Of a stretch of DNA of 64,000 nucleotides, positions 60,531-64,000 are shown piece by piece (position 1 is the first letter of the stretch; each line of letters opens with the position of its first letter). A program made the position numbers and the translations under genes. This stretch comes from an uncultured Selenomonadales bacterium. GTDB taxonomy: Bacteria > Bacillota > Negativicutes > Selenomonadales > Selenomonadaceae. Location: the NCBI GenBank assembly GCA_947307055.1, contig CAMZHX010000002.1, forward strand, positions 62,001 through 126,000, in the 5' to 3' direction. The notes beneath the pieces were generated by a model. It searched no databases. It saw only the letters and a list, made by a program, of their open reading frames with translations, and was not told where the DNA came from.

Positions 60531-60568
60531 GAAAAAACCCCTCAGCAGCTTGCCGAAGGGCTTTTTTT
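60531..60568 (-). terminator. Terminator of module 3
   Basis: Reverse strand: GCCCTTCGGCAAGCTGCTGAGGGG followed by TTTTTT. The stretch 60569-60629 between it and the gene holds nothing recognisable. Confidence 0.75.
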
Positions 60569-60629
60569 GTTCAGATTGCGACCGTAATGCCGAATTATCG
60601 ACGAGCCGCGTTTTTGAGCCTAAATTGTT

Positions 60630-60977
60630 TTAGATTTGGAACTGTTTGGGATCCATGTCATGGTAGCCAGCCTGATTAAGTGCCATTTCAACTGCCTGGT
60701 TGCGCGAAATCGGTTGACCGCTCTTTGTGAAATATTCGCTTGCTCCAAAATCATTGTACTTAACTTTAATTCCGAGCTTGCTGTAGAGCGAAGTAACTCT
60801 TGCCGCAATTCCGTTGACGTTATTGTTGGTGATTTGGTAGAGATCATATGCCTCCATTCTCCCGCCCATTGCGTTGAAGAGTTTCGTGTCGAGTGACAAT
60901 TCATCGCGGTTGCCGCCGGCGACCTTTTCCAGTTCCTCTTCATTCATGATTTCGTCCTTCAAGATTTCGTTTGCCAT
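60630..60977 (-). CDS. GG-leader exported protein (module 3), 115 residues
   Basis: Leader ANEILKDEIMNEEELEKVAGG closely matches the one at 25230 (shared EILKDEIM and GG). The mature part of about 93 residues (NRDELSLDTKLFNAMGGRM onwards) is soluble, has no cysteine, and contains an EF-like acidic/asparagine-rich stretch (YQITNNNVNGIAAR). The ATG at 60977 has AAGGAG with the same GGAGACTGATAAAAATG context as module 2. Likely exported by a peptidase-containing ABC transporter encoded elsewhere. Confidence 0.65.
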   Translation of the reverse strand: MANEILKDEIMNEEELEKVAGGNRDELSLDTKLFNAMGGRMEAYDLYQITNNNVNGIAARVTSLYSKLGIKVKYNDFGASEYFTKSGQPISRNQAVEMALNQAGYHDMDPKQFQI

Positions 60978-61071
60978 TTTTATCAGTCTCCTTTTAAAAT
61001 TGTTTGATATTTTTTCTTTGCTGTCGATTCAGCTTGTCCTTTGCGGCTCTATTTTTTCTTTCTGTCCCTTA

Positions 61072-61097
61072 TACGTTCAAAATCCGATTTCGTTACA
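61072..61097 (-). promoter_or_regulatory. ECF-sigma-like promoter of module 3
   Basis: Reverse strand: TGTAAC (61092-61097), 16 bases, CGTA (61072-61075) in CGTATAAGGG. The element is almost identical to that of module 2 over about 40 bases. Confidence 0.65.
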
Positions 61098-61137
61098 AAG
61101 TTTAGCAAAAAATTTTCTGCCGTCAAAGAATTGCGGC

Positions 61138-61821
61138 TTAAACTTCAGGATTAAGCTCCGCGCCGTATTCTTGCAGGAAAATTTTCTGATAGCGGCGATA
61201 TTTTGGGTCGAGCGGCTTTTCTTTCGGGCAATGTATGCACCAAAAATCATTTTCTTGATTCGGCACGACAATTTTATAACCTGCGCGGCTCATTTCCTTA
61301 CAAAGCGACGTATCGTAGAGGTGCCAGCCGTCAAATAAATCCTCGCGCCAATTTAAATCGTATTGAGTAGCCAAAAAAAAGCCGTCAACCGACTCGACCT
61401 CTTGATAATTGCCTTCCGGCTCGCTGCAATGCGAATCAACGACGCTTTCCGGCTCGCAAGCGTGCAAAACTCTGCCGTAAGTGCGCAAACCGTCCCACCA
61501 AACGCCAGTTGCAGGCAAATTCATGCAACCAATCATTCCGACGACGCCAATCGATTTATCCGCGAAAATTTTGAGCAAATCGGCGACCAAATTTTTATTT
61601 ACAACCAAAGTATCTTGATGAAGATAAATTTTGTATTTAGCGTCGGAATTTTTCATAGCGCGATTGTAGCCGGAAGTCATTGAGGCGGCATTTCTTATAT
61701 CGATGAATTCAGCGGTCATATTTTCAGGGATTTTAAGATGTTTAAGGTACAAAAGGCATTCGGAATACCACCAATCGCTATTTACGCAGGTTATAAAGGC
61801 AATTTTTTTATCATCAAGCAA
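61138..61821 (-). CDS. Glycosyltransferase-like protein (GT2, Glyco_tranf_2_5 type)
   Basis: 227 residues: IAFITCVNSDWWYSECLLYL at the N-terminus, a nucleotide-sugar region with SGYNRAMKNSDAKYKIYLHQDTL (the HQD motif in place of DxD), GMIGCMNLPATGVWWDG, VDGFFLATQYDL and LYDTSLCKEMSRAGYKI. These match cytosolic GT2-fold proteins of the PF13712 group; sugar and acceptor unknown. The start is TTG at 61821 after GGAGGGG, overlapping the acetyltransferase stop. Located next to the GG-peptide modules; a link to peptide glycosylation is possible but only positional. Confidence 0.75.
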   Translation of the reverse strand: MLDDKKIAFITCVNSDWWYSECLLYLKHLKIPENMTAEFIDIRNAASMTSGYNRAMKNSDAKYKIYLHQDTLVVNKNLVADLLKIFADKSIGVVGMIGCMNLPATGVWWDGLRTYGRVLHACEPESVVDSHCSEPEGNYQEVESVDGFFLATQYDLNWREDLFDGWHLYDTSLCKEMSRAGYKIVVPNQENDFWCIHCPKEKPLDPKYRRYQKIFLQEYGAELNPEV

Positions 61822-62320
61822 AATTTTTCCCCTCCAAGTTCAAAAGCATAACGAATTCCAATTCAGTTTCGCCTAAAACCTCGCCGACGACTTTAAATCC
61901 GAGCCGCTCATAAAATTTTTTAGTTTTAGGGATAGATTTTTGAACGGACAGCGAAACTTGCTTAAAATTTTTATTTACGAGCCGCGCCAGCATTTTTTTG
62001 ATAAGTTTAGAGCCGATACCGTGTCCGCAAAAATCAGGATAGAGCGCGATGACTAAAGAAGGAGTTTTGTCGTCGATATGGCTGAAATCGTTCATGATGC
62101 GAACCCAACACGCTCCGACGACTTTTCCAGCGACTTCGACAGCAAGGCAATCGTCAGCAGGTTGAGTTCCGAAATTTTTAGTATAAAGTTGTAGTTCTGG
62201 GAGATTTAGAATATCCCGCGAGTGTTTGACGCCACCTTCTGGCGCGTGAATCGCCTCGTATAAAAAATTTTCGAGTTCGCAGTATTCATTGGGGCGCATT
62301 TCGCGAATTTTATAGTCCAA
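61814..62320 (-). CDS. GNAT-family N-acetyltransferase
   Basis: 168 residues. The acetyl-CoA site is in LVIALYPDFCGHGIGSKLIKKML (motif A with Q/RxxGxG replaced by CGHGIG) followed by SLSVQKSIPKTKKFYERLGFKVVGE, the usual motif B. Substrate unknown. The TTG at 62320 with GGAAGGTGAT upstream is the start; the longer frame lacks a ribosome binding site. Coupled to the glycosyltransferase gene by overlap. Confidence 0.8.
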   Translation of the reverse strand: MDYKIREMRPNEYCELENFLYEAIHAPEGGVKHSRDILNLPELQLYTKNFGTQPADDCLAVEVAGKVVGACWVRIMNDFSHIDDKTPSLVIALYPDFCGHGIGSKLIKKMLARLVNKNFKQVSLSVQKSIPKTKKFYERLGFKVVGEVLGETELEFVMLLNLEGKNFA

Positions 62321-62416
62321 AGTAATCACCTTCCGGAGAAAGTTTATCACAAGTCGACAGGAAAATAAATCGCAAAGCAGAATCAACTATTAAATTGAAT
62401 TTAAGGAGTAATTTTG

Positions 62417-62977
62417 ATGAGTGAATTGACATTGGAGCGCGCGAAAGAAATTTTGCGCAAACACGTAACGGAGCCGCATTTATTTGTACACGCGGCGGCG
62501 GTAAGCGGTGCAATGGGCGCGATGGCGGAACATTTCGGCGAAAATAAGGAGCATTGGTCGGCAATCGGCTATTTGCATGATGTTGACTTTGAAAAATTCC
62601 CTGAAGAGCATTGCCAACACGTTCGCGAGCTTTTGGAGCCGGAAGGAATCAGCGAAGACGACATTAAAACGATAATTTCGCACGGCTACGGCTTGACGGG
62701 CGCGGAAATTAAGCCGGAAACGCCATGTCAGAAGAGTTTATTTGCGGTCGACGAGCTGACAGGGATTGTGCATGCTTACGCGCTAATGCGTCCTGAAAAA
62801 ATGGACGGAATGTCGGTTAAGAGCTTGAAAAAGAAGTTTAAGGACAAAAGATTTGCGGCGAAATGCAATCGGGAAGTTATACAGCGCGGCGCGGACGATT
62901 TAGGCATGGATTTGGGCGTTTTAATGGAGCTTTGCATAAAAGGAATGGCGGAACGCGCCGATGAACTGCAATTTTAA
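62417..62977 (+). CDS. HD-domain hydrolase-like protein
   Basis: 186 residues of the HDIG/HD superfamily: HLFVHAAAVSGAMGAMA gives the first histidine, WSAIGYLHDVDFEKFP the metal-binding HD pair, and ISHGYG a later histidine. Probably a metal-dependent phosphohydrolase; substrate unknown. The ATG at 62417 follows AAGGAGTAA. gltX starts 12 bases after the stop. Confidence 0.82.
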   Translation: MSELTLERAKEILRKHVTEPHLFVHAAAVSGAMGAMAEHFGENKEHWSAIGYLHDVDFEKFPEEHCQHVRELLEPEGISEDDIKTIISHGYGLTGAEIKPETPCQKSLFAVDELTGIVHAYALMRPEKMDGMSVKSLKKKFKDKRFAAKCNREVIQRGADDLGMDLGVLMELCIKGMAERADELQF

Positions 62978-62989
62978 GGAGGAAATGTT

Positions 62990-64000
62990 TTGGACAGAGT
63001 AAGAACAAGATTTGCGCCCAGTCCTACGGGTTACATGCACATAGGGAACCTTAGGACGGCACTTTATGCGTATTTATTTGCTAAATCGCAGGGCGGCGAC
63101 TTCATTTTGAGGATAGAGGACACTGACCGCGCAAGATACGTAGCCGACGCGGTAGAATTTATCGAAAAGACGCTAGCGGCGGCGAAAATTATTCCAGACG
63201 AGGGCCCGCATCACGGCGGAGCGTTTGCACCCTACGTTCAAAGCGAGCGCATGGACATTTATAAGAAATATGCCGAGCAGTTGGTTGCGGACGGGCACGC
63301 TTATTACGAGGAAAGCGAAAATGGCGTCGCGATTCGTCAGAAAATGCCGCGAGTGGGCGAAACGACATTTTTTGACGTATTGCACGGCAATATAACGATA
63401 GCAAATGCGGAATTGGAAGACCAAGTGCTTTTGAAAAGCGACGGAATGCCGACATACAATTTTGCGAACGTAATCGACGACCATTTAATGGAAATTTCGC
63501 ACATAATACGCGGCACGGAGTTTATCACGTCGACGCCGAAGCACGTTTTGTTATATGAATATTTCGGTTGGGAGTTGCCGACGTTCATACACCTTGCGCC
63601 GGTCATGGGCAAAGCTGAAGACGGCACAATTTCAAAGTTAAGCAAACGTCATGGCGCAACGAGCTTTAACGATTTAATAGAAATGGGCTATTTAGCGGAA
63701 GCGATAACGAATTACGTAGCGTTATTGGGTTGGAGCCCGAAAAATTCTTGCCAAGAGCTATTTTCAATGGAAGAGCTGATTAAAAATTTCAGTTTGGACG
63801 GTTTGAGCAAGTCGCCGGCGGTATTTGACTATGCAAAGCTTGATTGGATGAGCGGCGAATATTTCAAAGCTATGAGCGACGCCGATTTTGCCTGCGCGGC
63901 TGAAAAATATCTTACTGACTTCGACGAATCGCGGAAAATTTTCTTATCGAGCCTGTTGAAGACGCGAATAGCGAAACTTTCTGACATACCGGCGATGATT
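62990..64000 (+). CDS. gltX: Glutamyl-tRNA synthetase (3' end outside window)
   Basis: Class I synthetase charging tRNA-Glu. The start is TTG at 62990 after AAGGAGGAAATG; the ATG at 62985 is out of frame. It opens DRVRTRFAPSPTGYMHIGNLRTALY with the HIGH-type motif MHIG, then LRIEDTDRARYV, IRGTEFITSTPKHVLLYE and the KMSKS-type KLSKRHGA. 337 codons are seen and the frame is open at the window end; the anticodon-binding domain is cut off. Confidence 0.95.
   Translation, partial: MDRVRTRFAPSPTGYMHIGNLRTALYAYLFAKSQGGDFILRIEDTDRARYVADAVEFIEKTLAAAKIIPDEGPHHGGAFAPYVQSERMDIYKKYAEQLVADGHAYYEESENGVAIRQKMPRVGETTFFDVLHGNITIANAELEDQVLLKSDGMPTYNFANVIDDHLMEISHIIRGTEFITSTPKHVLLYEYFGWELPTFIHLAPVMGKAEDGTISKLSKRHGATSFNDLIEMGYLAEAITNYVALLGWSPKNSCQELFSMEELIKNFSLDGLSKSPAVFDYAKLDWMSGEYFKAMSDADFACAAEKYLTDFDESRKIFLSSLLKTRIAKLSDIPAMI

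Noticed and set aside
60000-61100. Lanthipeptide or sactipeptide cluster
   Set aside because: Mature peptides lack cysteine and no LanB/LanC/LanM, radical SAM or YcaO gene is nearby; the only radical SAM gene in the window is hemW.
1-64000. tRNA and rRNA genes
   Set aside because: No cloverleaf with a GTTCRANYC-type T-arm and no conserved rRNA stretch was recognised by eye; a covariance-model scan would be decisive.

Overview
The window looks like chromosome from an anaerobic, diderm Firmicute of the Negativicutes (Selenomonadales) type. This is inference from gene content, not a database match. Pointers are hfq next to miaA, a MurE with the DNPR signature of meso-diaminopimelate-adding enzymes, class III fructose-bisphosphatase, a TAXI solute-binding lipoprotein, an FMN riboswitch, frequent TTG starts and strong AGGAGG ribosome binding sites. 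No rRNA, tRNA, CRISPR array or intact insertion sequence was found.

Layout. 1-5.7 kb (minus strand): recO (cut by the window edge), a DUF502 membrane protein, a class III aminotransferase, rlmD, ribF and a YgbA-like protein. 5.8-7.2 kb: infC-rpmI-rplT with promoter, attenuated leader and an ATT start codon. 7.2-7.6 kb: two micro-ORFs between two near-identical terminators. 7.6-13.1 kb (minus): rarA, a broken AIPR phage-defence gene, dut with a duplicated tail, hfq, a structurally altered miaA and a UPF0173 hydrolase. 13.2-24.9 kb (plus): era, an EAL protein, a mutarotase-like protein, sucC without sucD, hemW, a secreted metallopeptidase, yigZ, galU, diaminopropionate ammonia-lyase, a TAXI binding protein, gltS. 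24.9-33 kb: a GG-leader peptide, serC, an AAA ATPase, proS, thiD and a large Hsp70-like protein. 33-37 kb: riboflavin operon ribD(-YkgJ)/FMN riboswitch/ribE-ribBA-ribH. 37-41.4 kb: TSCPD protein, kptA, a methyltransferase, fbp. 41.5-52.3 kb: peptidoglycan cluster murE-murF-mraY-murD-[SMR transporter]-murG-murC::ddl-[truncated DNA methyltransferase]-ftsQ. 52.3-62.4 kb: accessory and envelope genes, including three small self-contained modules for exported peptides. 62.4-64 kb: HD protein and gltX (cut by the window edge).

Most distinctive signals. (1) Three consecutive minus-strand genes for exported small proteins each have their own TGTAAC-N16-CGTA promoter (the -35/-10 pattern of ECF sigma factors) and their own terminator; a fourth GG-leader gene 35 kb away has a related promoter. 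(2) A dispersed family of 7- and 8-base tandem repeats, often arranged as inverted hairpins, sits between genes and has entered coding sequences. It lies where most of the helical insertion domain of MiaA should be, forms a loop in MurE and the N-terminus of RlmD. (3) There are several decayed or rearranged loci: AIPR with a homopolymer frameshift and an amber stop, a duplicated dut tail beside it, and a truncated MmeI-type methyltransferase inside the division/cell-wall cluster. (4) A perfect promoter has a 14-base homopolymer in its spacer, a classic phase-variation architecture.
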